Positions 10,453-20,556 of a stretch of DNA of 64,000 nt are shown in pieces. Source of the DNA: Dyadobacter sandarakinus (GTDB lineage: Bacteria; Bacteroidota; Bacteroidia; Cytophagales; Spirosomataceae); assembly GCF_016894445.1 (NCBI RefSeq), contig NZ_CP056775.1:682001-746000 (forward strand), read 5' to 3'. The notes beneath the pieces are model-generated. The model was not told the origin of the DNA and made no database searches. It was given only the letters and a program-made list of their open reading frames with translations. The number at the start of each line of letters is the position of its first letter. The stretch's first letter is position 1. The translations under genes and the position numbers were made by a program.

Positions 10453-11655
10453 ATGCAACCTGCCAAGCCGGCGTCCTTCCGCCTGGACTCGATCGACGTT
10501 TTTCGCGCGCTCACAATGTTCCTGATGATTTTTGTGAATGATTTCTGGACGCTGGAAGGTGTACCGCAGTGGATGGAGCATACCAAAGCAGCGGACGATG
10601 CCATGGGCTTGTCCGACGCTGTATTCCCGGCCTTTCTTTTCATTGTCGGTCTTTCCATTCCATTCGCCATTTCCAACCGCCGCCGCAAAGGGGATACGCC
10701 CCGTACCATTACACTGCATATCGCCGAGCGTAGCTTTGCGCTCCTGCTGATGGGAATTTTTCTTGTCAATTTTGAAAACATCAATGGGGATGCTATGGTG
10801 ATCAGCAAGTATGTATGGGAGATACTGATGGTGATAGCCTTTCTGCTGATCTGGAACGTTTACCCGCAAAACCCGGAGCGTAAAGCATTGTACACGGGGC
10901 TTAAAATAGGGGGTGTGGTGCTGCTCATCGGGCTGGCAGCCATTTATAAGGGTGGCGATGCAGCGTCGCTCTCCTGGATGGGGACGCACTGGTACGGGAT
11001 CCTCGGACTGATCGGTTGGTCGTACCTGCTTTGCGCAATGGTGCACCTGGTGGCCGGCGAAAGTATCCTGCTGAATGTGGCAGGCTGGCTGTTTTTTGTG
11101 CTTTTCAATCTGGCAAGTTTTGCCGAGCTGCTCAGTTTTCTGGATGGTATCCGGGAGCATGTATGGATTGTCGGCAGCGGCTCCATGCCCGCCATGACAA
11201 TGGGCGGCGTAGTGGCATCCGTGATTTACAGGAAGTATGTAAAAGATGGTATCAGCCGTTCATTTCTGCTGATTCTATGCGTACTGGGGATCCTTTGCTT
11301 TCTATATGGCTTTGGTACCCGGCCTTTCTGGGGCATTTCGAAGATCCGGGCCACGCCGGCCTGGGTAGGCATATGCAGTGGAATCAGCTTTGTCGCATTT
11401 GCCTTTTTTTTCTGGCTGGTAGATTTACAAAAAAAGAAAGACTGGGCGGCCATTTTCCGGCCGGCAGGCGTAGCTACACTCACCTGTTACCTGGTGCCGT
11501 ATGTATGGTATGCCGTGGTTACTTTGCTGGGTATCAGCTTGCCGGAGTTCCTGCGGACAGGCGTGGTGGGACTGATAAAGTCGGCCGTCTTTTCGCTCGC
11601 GGTGATTACGGTAACAGGTTTACTCAACAGGATCGGAGTGCAGCTGAAAATATAG
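10453..11655 (+). CDS. DUF5009-family multi-pass membrane protein (acyltransferase-like, related to HGSNAT/COG4299)
   Basis: The product is 400 residues with about ten hydrophobic segments. The N-terminus (RLDSIDVFRALTMFLMIFVND) is the signature start of the heparan-alpha-glucosaminide N-acetyltransferase-like/DUF5009 family, and AVFPAFLFIVGLSIPFAI is a second conserved stretch. These inner-membrane proteins are thought to move acetyl groups across the membrane onto sugars; no substrate can be read from the sequence. The next gene, a predicted sugar isomerase, begins 60 bp downstream on the same strand, so the two may be co-transcribed for carbohydrate use. Family assignment is firm; enzymatic role is inference. 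Confidence 0.85.
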   Translation: MQPAKPASFRLDSIDVFRALTMFLMIFVNDFWTLEGVPQWMEHTKAADDAMGLSDAVFPAFLFIVGLSIPFAISNRRRKGDTPRTITLHIAERSFALLLMGIFLVNFENINGDAMVISKYVWEILMVIAFLLIWNVYPQNPERKALYTGLKIGGVVLLIGLAAIYKGGDAASLSWMGTHWYGILGLIGWSYLLCAMVHLVAGESILLNVAGWLFFVLFNLASFAELLSFLDGIREHVWIVGSGSMPAMTMGGVVASVIYRKYVKDGISRSFLLILCVLGILCFLYGFGTRPFWGISKIRATPAWVGICSGISFVAFAFFFWLVDLQKKKDWAAIFRPAGVATLTCYLVPYVWYAVVTLLGISLPEFLRTGVVGLIKSAVFSLAVITVTGLLNRIGVQLKI

Positions 11656-11715
11656 TTGGGTGGTAAAATCGTTTCCCTTCGTCTTTTTACAAAGGGTATT
11701 TTAACCAATAAAAAA

Positions 11716-12555
11716 ATGAACAACAGAAGAGCATTTGTCAAAAAGAGTCTTGCAGGAATACTCGCCGGAAATATGATGGTTCAACAAAATACGGCCCGGG
11801 CTGCCGCTCCCGAAGCCAGAAAGCCGGATACTTTCAAGCTTGCCATTGCCGGGTACAGCTTCGTGCATTTCAAACTGGACGAGGCGCTGGACATGATGAA
11901 GAAAACAGATGTTCATTATCTGTGCATCAAGGATTTCCACCTGCCGTACGACAGCTCGGCGGAGCAGATTGCCGCTTTCCATGAAAAATTGAAGCAGGCA
12001 GGAGTGACAGGCTACGCAGTAGGACCTATTTATACCAAATCCCGGAAAGACATTGACAATGCATTTGATTATGCAAAAAGGGTAGGCGTGGACCTGATCG
12101 TGGGCATACCTAATCATGAAGACCTCACCTACGTGGATCAGAAGGTAAAGGAAACCAACATCCGGTACGCTATTCACAACCATGGTCCCGAAGACAAGCT
12201 TTATCCCAATGCCACGGTCGTTTACAATCACATCAAAAACCTGGATCCGCGTGTAGGACTCTGTTTTGATATGGGCCACAACAAGCGCGACAAGCAGGAT
12301 TCTGTGGCTGACCTGGGTAAATATGCCAAACGTATTTTTGATATACACCTGAAAAACGTAACTGCGGCCGAGAAAGAGGGCACTACCTGCGAGCTTGGGC
12401 GCGGCGTGATTGATATTCCTGCATTTGTGGCAATGCTGCGGAAAGTGAAGTACAGCGGCTCATGCAGTCTTGAATATGAGAAGGATATGAAGGACCCGCT
12501 GGCAGGGATTGCAGAGTCTGTGGGGTATTTCAAGGGTGTTTGCGACGCAGGGTAG
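11716..12555 (+). CDS. Exported sugar phosphate isomerase/epimerase-like TIM barrel protein
   Basis: The product is 279 residues from ATG 11716; the frame is open further upstream but that part is not signal-like. The N-terminus NNRRAFVKKSLAG is a twin-arginine signal, so folded export is likely. The body is an AP_endonuc_2/xylose-isomerase-like barrel: IAGYSFVHF at strand 1, IHNHGPE, GLCFDMGHN and SLEYEKD carry the acidic and histidine residues that bind a divalent metal in this fold. Such Tat-exported isomerase-like proteins are common in Cytophagales next to sugar-use genes. Substrate unknown. Confidence 0.85.
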   Translation: MNNRRAFVKKSLAGILAGNMMVQQNTARAAAPEARKPDTFKLAIAGYSFVHFKLDEALDMMKKTDVHYLCIKDFHLPYDSSAEQIAAFHEKLKQAGVTGYAVGPIYTKSRKDIDNAFDYAKRVGVDLIVGIPNHEDLTYVDQKVKETNIRYAIHNHGPEDKLYPNATVVYNHIKNLDPRVGLCFDMGHNKRDKQDSVADLGKYAKRIFDIHLKNVTAAEKEGTTCELGRGVIDIPAFVAMLRKVKYSGSCSLEYEKDMKDPLAGIAESVGYFKGVCDAG

Positions 12556-12588
12556 GGCCGGAAAGTGCGTGAAAGTGCTTATAAGTCC

Positions 12589-12596
12589 TAATTTTG
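12589..12596 (+). promoter_or_regulatory. Candidate pgi promoter (-7 element)
   Basis: TAATTTTG is an exact match to the Bacteroidota -7 consensus TAnnTTTG and lies 65 bp before the pgi start, in the gap after the isomerase gene. No good -33 TTG is seen at 19-21 bp, so the call is tentative. Confidence 0.4.
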
Positions 12597-12604
12597 CAGC
12601 ATAA

Positions 12605-14685
<2,081 letters not shown>

Positions 14686-14772
14686 GATAATAGTTAGATT
14701 CCTAAATAATTGTCCCGCCTTTTTTAAGATTTTTTACTAAGTTTAGCGGATAAACATTCGTCATAATTCGCA

Positions 14773-17232
14773 ATGAAAAGAATTTTTTTCACTCTTATTC
14801 TGCTAACCCACGTACTTTATTCTGCTTTCTCCCAGAAAGTTTATCATTTTGAGGATGGCCTGGGTGTAGGTCCCTGTCACCAATACGGGCGGGAGGCACT
14901 CTATACCGACCAGCTTGCTTACCAGCTTTATCAGGGCACACTCGCCAAACCCAAAGAGGGTACTACACTCGTAAAAGGGGCAAAAGGCGAGGACATTCAA
15001 TGGAAAAAAGTAAAGGCCGACTCCACCCACCGGTTCAGAGGAGATGCATTTTCAAATGGCTACGTTTACCTGACCTATGATTCTCCCAAAGCACAAACTG
15101 TCCTGCTGACCCTGACCGGCCATGATATGGCGTATGTAAACGGGGTACCCCGCGGCGGCGACATGTACCGGTATGGATGGATGCACCTGCCTGTGACTCT
15201 GAAAAAAGGTACGAATGAAATTTATGCACGTGTTGCCAGATTCGGCCGGTACGGTGGCATTACGGCAAATCTGACTTTCCCTGAAAAGCCGGTGATGCTC
15301 CATACAGAGGACCTGACCGTGCCGGACGTTGTTCCGGGCTTGCGGAATGATTCGCTCTGGGTAGGGTTGGTGGTTATCAATACAACTGCGAAACCCATTT
15401 CAGGATTACAACTGAAAACGACGATTGCCGGGAAAGAGACCACGGTGGCAGTGCCTGTAATTCCTGCGATGGCCAGCAGAAAAGTAGGTGCCCTGCTGAC
15501 GGGTGCGCACATTACACAGGCCGGGAAAAATGATGCTTCGGTCCGGCTGATCATGGGCGGAAAGAGCGTGGATGAGGCAACAGTCAGCATTGAAGCTACT
15601 GAAACAGGCAAACAATACCGCCGCACATTCATCAGCGACCTCGACGGCAGTGTACAGTATTATGCAGTATCCCCCTGGATCAAGCCCGATCCCAAGGTCA
15701 AACCGGCATTATTTTTCTCGGTGCATGGGGCAGAGGTACAGGCGATCAGTCAGGCAAGGGCTTATAAGCCGAAAGACTGGGGTGTTGTAGTAGCGCCTAC
15801 CAACCGCCGTCCGCGGGGATTCAACTGGGAGGACTGGGGCAGAATGGATGCGCTGGAAGTACTGGGCATTGCGAAAAGGGAATACCAGCCCGATCCTGAG
15901 CGTATTTACCTGACCGGCCACTCTATGGGTGGGCATGGTACCTGGTTCCTGGGCGCTACTTATCCCGAAAAGTGGGCGGCCATCGCGCCTTCCGCAGGGT
16001 ACCCTACACTTGCATCCTATGGATCGCATGACGGAATGATCCCCGACAGTGCGGGCTCACCTGTGGAATCGATCATGCTGCGGGCCAGCAATCCAAGTAA
16101 CGTTCTGGCACTGACTTCCAATTACAAAAGTCTGGGTGTGTACATTGCGCATGGTGATGCTGACAAAACGGTATCTGTCAACTACGCGCGCCAGATGCGG
16201 GACATTCTGAGCAAATTTCATCGCGATTTCAGCTACTATGAGCACATAGGTGGTGAGCACTGGTATGGTGATATCAGCGTAGACTGGCCACCGATTTTCA
16301 ACTTTTTCAGCTGGCACACCATCCCGCAGGATACAGCCGTAGCTGCGATAGACTTCAAGACGGCCAATCCCGGGATTTCCTCCACCATGCGGTGGGCGGG
16401 CATTCATCAGCAGCAAAGCGCATTGAATTACAGCCGTATACAACTTTCGTTGGATAAAAAAGCAAATACGATTTCCGGTAAAACTGAGAACGTTGCGCTG
16501 CTTTCTCTTAATCTGAATGCATTTGCGACCGGTACTACGGTAAAAATAACGCTGGATAGTCTTGCTGCGATGGAATACAAAGTGAAGTCAGCCAATGAAA
16601 CTGTTTACCTGAAAAAAGACCAGCAATGGTCGTGGGGCGCGGCAGCTCCCGCAGGTCAGAAAAACCCGTTGCGGAATGGTACCTTCAAGGATGCGTTCAA
16701 AAACAGGATGGTATTTGTATATGGTACGGGCGGAGGCCAGGAAGAGTCCCGGTGGGCATTGGAGAAAGCCAGATACGATGCTGAAACCTGGTACTACCGT
16801 GGCAACGGAAGCATAGACCTTGTGGCAGACAAGGATTTCAACCCCGAAAACTTCAAAGACCGCGGAGTGATCCTGTATGGAAATGAATCGACCAATTCAG
16901 CGTGGGGTAAATTGTTGAAAAACTGCCCGATCTCGGTTACGAACAACAAAATGGTTATTGGAGGCAAAACACTTACTGGTGATAATCTGGCCGCCTATTT
17001 TGTTTATCCACGCGCCGGCAGTGAAACAGCATCTGTATCGGTTATTACGGGTACGGGTAAAAAAGGGTTTCAGGCTGCAAATGCCAATCAGTATTTCAGC
17101 GGCGGAAGCGGTTTTCCTGACCTGATGGTATTTTCAGCAGAGATGCTGAAGTCAGGCATTAAAGAGGTGAAAATGGCCGGTTTTTTCGGAAATGACTGGT
17201 CAGTGGAAAAAGGGGAATTTGTCAATAACTAA
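14773..17232 (+). CDS. Secreted prolyl-oligopeptidase-like alpha/beta hydrolase
   Basis: The product is 819 residues with a signal peptide (MKRIFFTLILL...SAFSQ). The N-terminal ~270 residues form beta-rich accessory domains (a carbohydrate-binding-like segment with GYVYLTYDSP). The catalytic domain spans ~280-520: GHSMGGHGTWF carries nucleophile Ser384, AHGDADKTVS the likely Asp and GGEHWYGD the likely His. The remaining ~300 residues hold a further domain with FVYGTGGGQEE. The arrangement resembles periplasmic esterases/peptidases of the S9 or carbohydrate-esterase type; an acyl or acetyl ester of a polysaccharide is a plausible substrate. The gene is followed by a strong bidirectional terminator. 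Confidence 0.82.
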   Translation: MKRIFFTLILLTHVLYSAFSQKVYHFEDGLGVGPCHQYGREALYTDQLAYQLYQGTLAKPKEGTTLVKGAKGEDIQWKKVKADSTHRFRGDAFSNGYVYLTYDSPKAQTVLLTLTGHDMAYVNGVPRGGDMYRYGWMHLPVTLKKGTNEIYARVARFGRYGGITANLTFPEKPVMLHTEDLTVPDVVPGLRNDSLWVGLVVINTTAKPISGLQLKTTIAGKETTVAVPVIPAMASRKVGALLTGAHITQAGKNDASVRLIMGGKSVDEATVSIEATETGKQYRRTFISDLDGSVQYYAVSPWIKPDPKVKPALFFSVHGAEVQAISQARAYKPKDWGVVVAPTNRRPRGFNWEDWGRMDALEVLGIAKREYQPDPERIYLTGHSMGGHGTWFLGATYPEKWAAIAPSAGYPTLASYGSHDGMIPDSAGSPVESIMLRASNPSNVLALTSNYKSLGVYIAHGDADKTVSVNYARQMRDILSKFHRDFSYYEHIGGEHWYGDISVDWPPIFNFFSWHTIPQDTAVAAIDFKTANPGISSTMRWAGIHQQQSALNYSRIQLSLDKKANTISGKTENVALLSLNLNAFATGTTVKITLDSLAAMEYKVKSANETVYLKKDQQWSWGAAAPAGQKNPLRNGTFKDAFKNRMVFVYGTGGGQEESRWALEKARYDAETWYYRGNGSIDLVADKDFNPENFKDRGVILYGNESTNSAWGKLLKNCPISVTNNKMVIGGKTLTGDNLAAYFVYPRAGSETASVSVITGTGKKGFQAANANQYFSGGSGFPDLMVFSAEMLKSGIKEVKMAGFFGNDWSVEKGEFVNN

Positions 17233-17243
17233 TATAGGATACG

Positions 17244-17285
17244 AAAAAAGGTGGCATGAACCGTAACGTTCATGCCACCTTTTTT
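17244..17285. terminator. Bidirectional terminator
   Basis: A perfect 18-bp stem (AAAAAAGGTGGCATGAAC / GTTCATGCCACCTTTTTT) with a 6-nt CGTAAC loop, between the convergent hydrolase and SDR genes. Confidence 0.95.
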
Positions 17286-17304
17286 ATTTAAAAAATATTG
17301 CTGC

Positions 17305-18129
17305 TTAACCATTATCAGCAAATTCAGGATAAAGCGTCATCCCGCCATCAATGTAAAGGGTTTCTCCATTTACATAGTCCGAATCATCCGACGCCAGCCA
17401 TGCTACTGCCTTTGCTACATCCTGAGGTGTACCGATCCTTTTATAGGGAATCAGGTTCATCAGGCTTTTGTATTTATCGGGATCAGACCACACTTCCTGG
17501 TTGATCGGCGTTTTGATCGCACCCGGACTGACCGAATTCACCCTTATCTTATAAGGTGCAAGCTCCTGGGAAATGGACTTCATAAACATCATAATGCCGC
17601 CTTTGGAAGCTGCATAGTTCACGTGGCCGGCCCAGGGAATGATGTCATGCACAGAGCTCATCAGAATGATTTTACCCACAGAAAGCTCACTGTGTGCATT
17701 GGTACTGCCATTTTCAACCTGCTGAACAAACTGCCTTGCTGCGGCGCGACAGCACAGGAATTGCCCTGTAAGGTTAACGTCGATGACTTTCTGCCACTGT
17801 TCCAGAGACATTTCCAGAAAGGGTGCGTCCTTTTGCAAACCGGCATTGCTTACCAGTACATCCAGGCGTCCGTAAGTCTGGATCGTCTCTTCAAACATTG
17901 CATTCACATCATGCTCCTTGCTCACATCGGCTTTGATCAGGATACCGGCTCCGCCATTGGACAGGATTTCGTCGAGCGCACTCTGGCCTCCTTCTTCATC
18001 TGATGCGTAGTTGACAACAACTTTTGCACCCTGGTGTGCCAGGTGAATGGCACACGCACGGCCAATGCCTGAGCTGGCACCGGTAACAATAATTACCTTA
18101 TCTTGAAACAATGGATTCTGTAATGTCAT
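17305..18129 (-). CDS. SDR-family dehydrogenase, glucose 1-dehydrogenase-like
   Basis: The product is 274 residues, a classical short-chain dehydrogenase/reductase. TGASSGIGRA is the nucleotide-binding turn, VSNAG stabilises the fold, MSSVHDIIPWAGHVNYAASKGG includes the catalytic Ser-Tyr-Lys, and YIDGGMTLYPEF is the conserved end. SSVHxxIPW is characteristic of Bacillus-type glucose 1-dehydrogenases, which oxidise beta-D-glucose with NAD(P). It overlaps the small upstream gene by 4 bp (ATGA), indicating translational coupling. Confidence 0.9.
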   Translation of the reverse strand: MTLQNPLFQDKVIIVTGASSGIGRACAIHLAHQGAKVVVNYASDEEGGQSALDEILSNGGAGILIKADVSKEHDVNAMFEETIQTYGRLDVLVSNAGLQKDAPFLEMSLEQWQKVIDVNLTGQFLCCRAAARQFVQQVENGSTNAHSELSVGKIILMSSVHDIIPWAGHVNYAASKGGIMMFMKSISQELAPYKIRVNSVSPGAIKTPINQEVWSDPDKYKSLMNLIPYKRIGTPQDVAKAVAWLASDDSDYVNGETLYIDGGMTLYPEFADNG

Positions 18130-18341
18130 ATCGCTTCCCCATCATTAGCTTTCAACTTTTTCCAAACCCTTCTGTTGACTTTTGTCACTGCCCAGTTCTT
18201 GGCGATCAGGATCGCTTTGGACACTGCTTCGCGAGGGGAAATATTGTCGGCCCGAAGAAGTTCCTGAGCAATGGTGACCGCTTTTTCCCGGGTCGTCGGG
18301 GATAGGTACATCAATTCTGATAACGCAATAGTAGTATCCAT
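18126..18341 (-). CDS. Small helical protein (YdaT-like), function unknown
   Basis: The product is 71 residues from ATG 18341, preceded by AAGAA; a start at 18365 is possible. The pattern REKAVTIAQELLRADN...REAVSKAILIAKNWA resembles small YdaT-like helical proteins found next to dehydrogenases and stress genes. It overlaps the SDR start by 4 bp, so the two form an operon. The basic C-terminus is noted; no function is assigned. Confidence 0.65.
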   Translation of the reverse strand: MDTTIALSELMYLSPTTREKAVTIAQELLRADNISPREAVSKAILIAKNWAVTKVNRRVWKKLKANDGEAI

Positions 18342-18434
18342 TTCTTGAAAAATGATTAGGTGCAAAAAGGCTTTCCAGCTTGTGATGATTTAGCCCATAC
18401 TTTAAAAATTGATGCCAGAAGTGGTATTTGGGGC

Positions 18435-18470
18435 AAAAAAAATCCCCATCTTTTCAAGGACGGGGATTTT
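18435..18470 (-). terminator. dnaK terminator
   Basis: Reading the minus strand, AAAATCCCC pairs with GGGGATTTT, extended by three inner pairs including one wobble, followed by a run of eight T. It lies 15 bp past the dnaK stop. Confidence 0.85.
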
Positions 18471-18485
18471 CTAATTTCGTTTTAA

Positions 18486-20399
18486 TTATTTGACTTCCTC
18501 GAAGTTAACGTCCGTTACATCGTCGGTAGCCCCGCTGTTGCCAGCACCTGCACCAGGGTCGGTCTGCGCACCCTGACCAGCGCCCGGCTGTCCTTCGCCA
18601 CCCTGTGCATACATTTCCTGAGCGGATGCCTGCCATGCTGCATTGAGTTTTTCCATCGCTGTATCAATTCCGGACAGATCCTGTCCCTGATGTGCGGTTT
18701 TCAACTCGGCAAGTGCTGCTTCAATGGCAGATTTGTTTCCGGCGGAAAGCTTATCTCCGTATTCTTTCAGCTGCTTTTCAGTAGAGAAAATCAGGCTGTC
18801 TGCTGCATTGACTTTCTCAATCCTTTCACGCTCGGCTTTATCCGCAGCTTCGTTCGCTTTGGCTTCTTCGCGCATCCTGTTGATTTCTGCATCGGTCAGG
18901 CCGCTTGAAGCTTCGATACGGATCTTTTGCTCTTTGCCGGTACCTTTATCTTTGGCAGATACATGCAGGATACCATTTGCATCCACGTCAAAAGTCACTT
19001 CGATCTGAGGTATGCCACGTTGTGCCGGTGGAATATCCGACAAGTGGAAACGTCCCAGCGTACGGTTCTGAGTGGCCATCGGCCTTTCACCTTGCAGTAC
19101 GTGGATCTCAACCGAAGGCTGGTTGTCAGCAGCTGTCGAGAACGTTTCAGTCTTTTTGGATGGAATGGTCGTGTTCGCTTCAATCAATTTGGTGAACACA
19201 CCGCCCAGCGTTTCAATACCCAGTGACAAAGGAATAACGTCAAGCAGCAGTACGTCTTTTACTTCACCCGTCAAAACTCCGCCCTGAATGGCAGCACCTA
19301 CGGCCACTGCTTCGTCGGGGTTTACGTTTTTAGAAGGTTTTTTACCAAAAAACTTCTCTACTTCTTCCTGTACCCTTGGGATACGGGTTGAGCCACCTAC
19401 CAGAATGACCTCATCGATATCATTGTTGGTGTAGCTCGCATTTTTCATTGCCCTTTTGCATGGCTCCATCATTCTCTGGAACAATGTATCGGCCAGCTGC
19501 TCGAATTTCGCACGGGTCAGCGTCCGGACAAGGTGTTTCGGAATGCCGTCTACCGGGAAAATGTAAGGCAGGTTGATCTCGGTTTGTGTAGAGCTTGAAA
19601 GTTCTACCTTCGCTTTTTCAGCAGCTTCTTTCAGACGTTGCAGCGCCATCGGATCTTTCCGCAGGTCTACCGCCTCATCTTTCTGGAACTCGTCTGCCAG
19701 CCAGTTGATAATCACCTGGTCAAAGTCGTCACCACCCAGGTGGGTATCACCATCTGTGGATTTTACTTCAAATACACCGTCGCCCAGTTCCAGGATCGAT
19801 ACGTCAAAAGTACCGCCGCCAAGGTCAAAAACGGCAATTTTCATATCCTTGTGCTGTTTGTCAAGACCATAGGCCAGGGCAGCAGCAGTAGGCTCATTGA
19901 TAATACGTTTTACATCCAGACCGGCAATCTGACCGGCTTCTTTAGTAGCCTGACGCTCCGCATCGTTGAAGTATGCAGGTACAGTAATAACCGCTTCGGT
20001 CACTTCCTGGCCCAGGTAGTCCTCAGCCGTCTGACGCATTTTCTGAAGAATGAAAGCGGAAACTTCCTGAGGTGTATATAGTCTGTCGCCTATGGGTATA
20101 CGCGGCGTGTTGTTCGGTCCTTTTTCAACGCTGTACGCAACAGTTTTCATTTCGCCGGTCGTATCATCGTACTTTTTGCCCATAAATCTTTTTATGGAGC
20201 TGATAGTATGCTTGGGATTAGTGATCGCCTGACGTTTGGCCGGTGCTCCGATTTTGCGTTCACCATTGTCCATGAATGCAACCACGGAAGGAGTGGTGCG
20301 CGCGCCTTCGCTGTTTGCAATCACAACCGGCTCGTTACCCTCCATGACAGCCACGCAGGAGTTCGTTGTTCCTAAGTCTATGCCAATAATTTTTCCCAT
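18486..20399 (-). CDS. dnaK: Chaperone DnaK (Hsp70)
   Basis: The product is 637 residues. It is the ATP-dependent folding chaperone that works with DnaJ and GrpE in the cytoplasm. [14 protein letters not shown] (phosphate 1), [14 protein letters not shown] (phosphate 2) and [13 protein letters not shown] (adenosine) are intact; the substrate-binding domain includes [16 protein letters not shown]. The tail is G/A/Q-rich, then [11 protein letters not shown], the usual co-chaperone-docking end. dnaJ and grpE are not in the window, so it stands alone, as is common in Bacteroidota. No CIRCE operator is visible upstream. Confidence 0.98.
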   Translation of the reverse strand: MGKIIGIDLGTTNSCVAVMEGNEPVVIANSEGARTTPSVVAFMDNGERKIGAPAKRQAITNPKHTISSIKRFMGKKYDDTTGEMKTVAYSVEKGPNNTPRIPIGDRLYTPQEVSAFILQKMRQTAEDYLGQEVTEAVITVPAYFNDAERQATKEAGQIAGLDVKRIINEPTAAALAYGLDKQHKDMKIAVFDLGGGTFDVSILELGDGVFEVKSTDGDTHLGGDDFDQVIINWLADEFQKDEAVDLRKDPMALQRLKEAAEKAKVELSSSTQTEINLPYIFPVDGIPKHLVRTLTRAKFEQLADTLFQRMMEPCKRAMKNASYTNNDIDEVILVGGSTRIPRVQEEVEKFFGKKPSKNVNPDEAVAVGAAIQGGVLTGEVKDVLLLDVIPLSLGIETLGGVFTKLIEANTTIPSKKTETFSTAADNQPSVEIHVLQGERPMATQNRTLGRFHLSDIPPAQRGIPQIEVTFDVDANGILHVSAKDKGTGKEQKIRIEASSGLTDAEINRMREEAKANEAADKAERERIEKVNAADSLIFSTEKQLKEYGDKLSAGNKSAIEAALAELKTAHQGQDLSGIDTAMEKLNAAWQASAQEMYAQGGEGQPGAGQGAQTDPGAGAGNSGATDDVTDVNFEEVK

Positions 20400-20489
20400 T
20401 GTTCTATATTGAAGTTAAGTAATATATGATTCAGTTTTGCCGACCGCTCTGGCGATCATTACGCTTGTTTGTTAAAAACCCCGTACCAG

Positions 20490-20516
20490 CAAAACTAAAA
20501 CGAATGGGAATGACAA
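20490..20516 (-). promoter_or_regulatory. Candidate dnaK promoter
   Basis: The minus strand reads TAGTTTTG (20497-20490), an exact -7 match, with a TTTG 16 bp upstream; that spacing is shorter than the usual 19-21. The 5' leader would be about 85 nt. Confidence 0.4.
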
Positions 20517-20521
20517 AGTGT

Positions 20522-20546
20522 CAGGCCGGGAGGTAGCCCCGGCCTG
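20522..20546 (-). terminator. Possible terminator after the phospholipase gene
   Basis: A perfect 9-bp stem CAGGCCGGG / CCCGGCCTG with a 7-nt loop lies 10 bp past the phospholipase stop. No strong T-run follows, so it may instead act as a 3' stabiliser. Confidence 0.4.
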
Positions 20547-20556
20547 GTCAGGGATA

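Noticed and set aside
10366..11160. 264-codon minus-strand frame over the DUF5009 gene
   Set aside because: Antisense to a clearly conserved membrane protein; composition is low in hydrophobic residues and resembles an artefact.
17272..18003. Open frame antisense to the SDR dehydrogenase
   Set aside because: The SDR motifs are on the other strand and are intact; no independent evidence.
18435..18470. CIRCE or heat-shock operator near dnaK
   Set aside because: The inverted repeat is downstream of dnaK with a T-run, so it is a terminator; upstream no CIRCE is seen.
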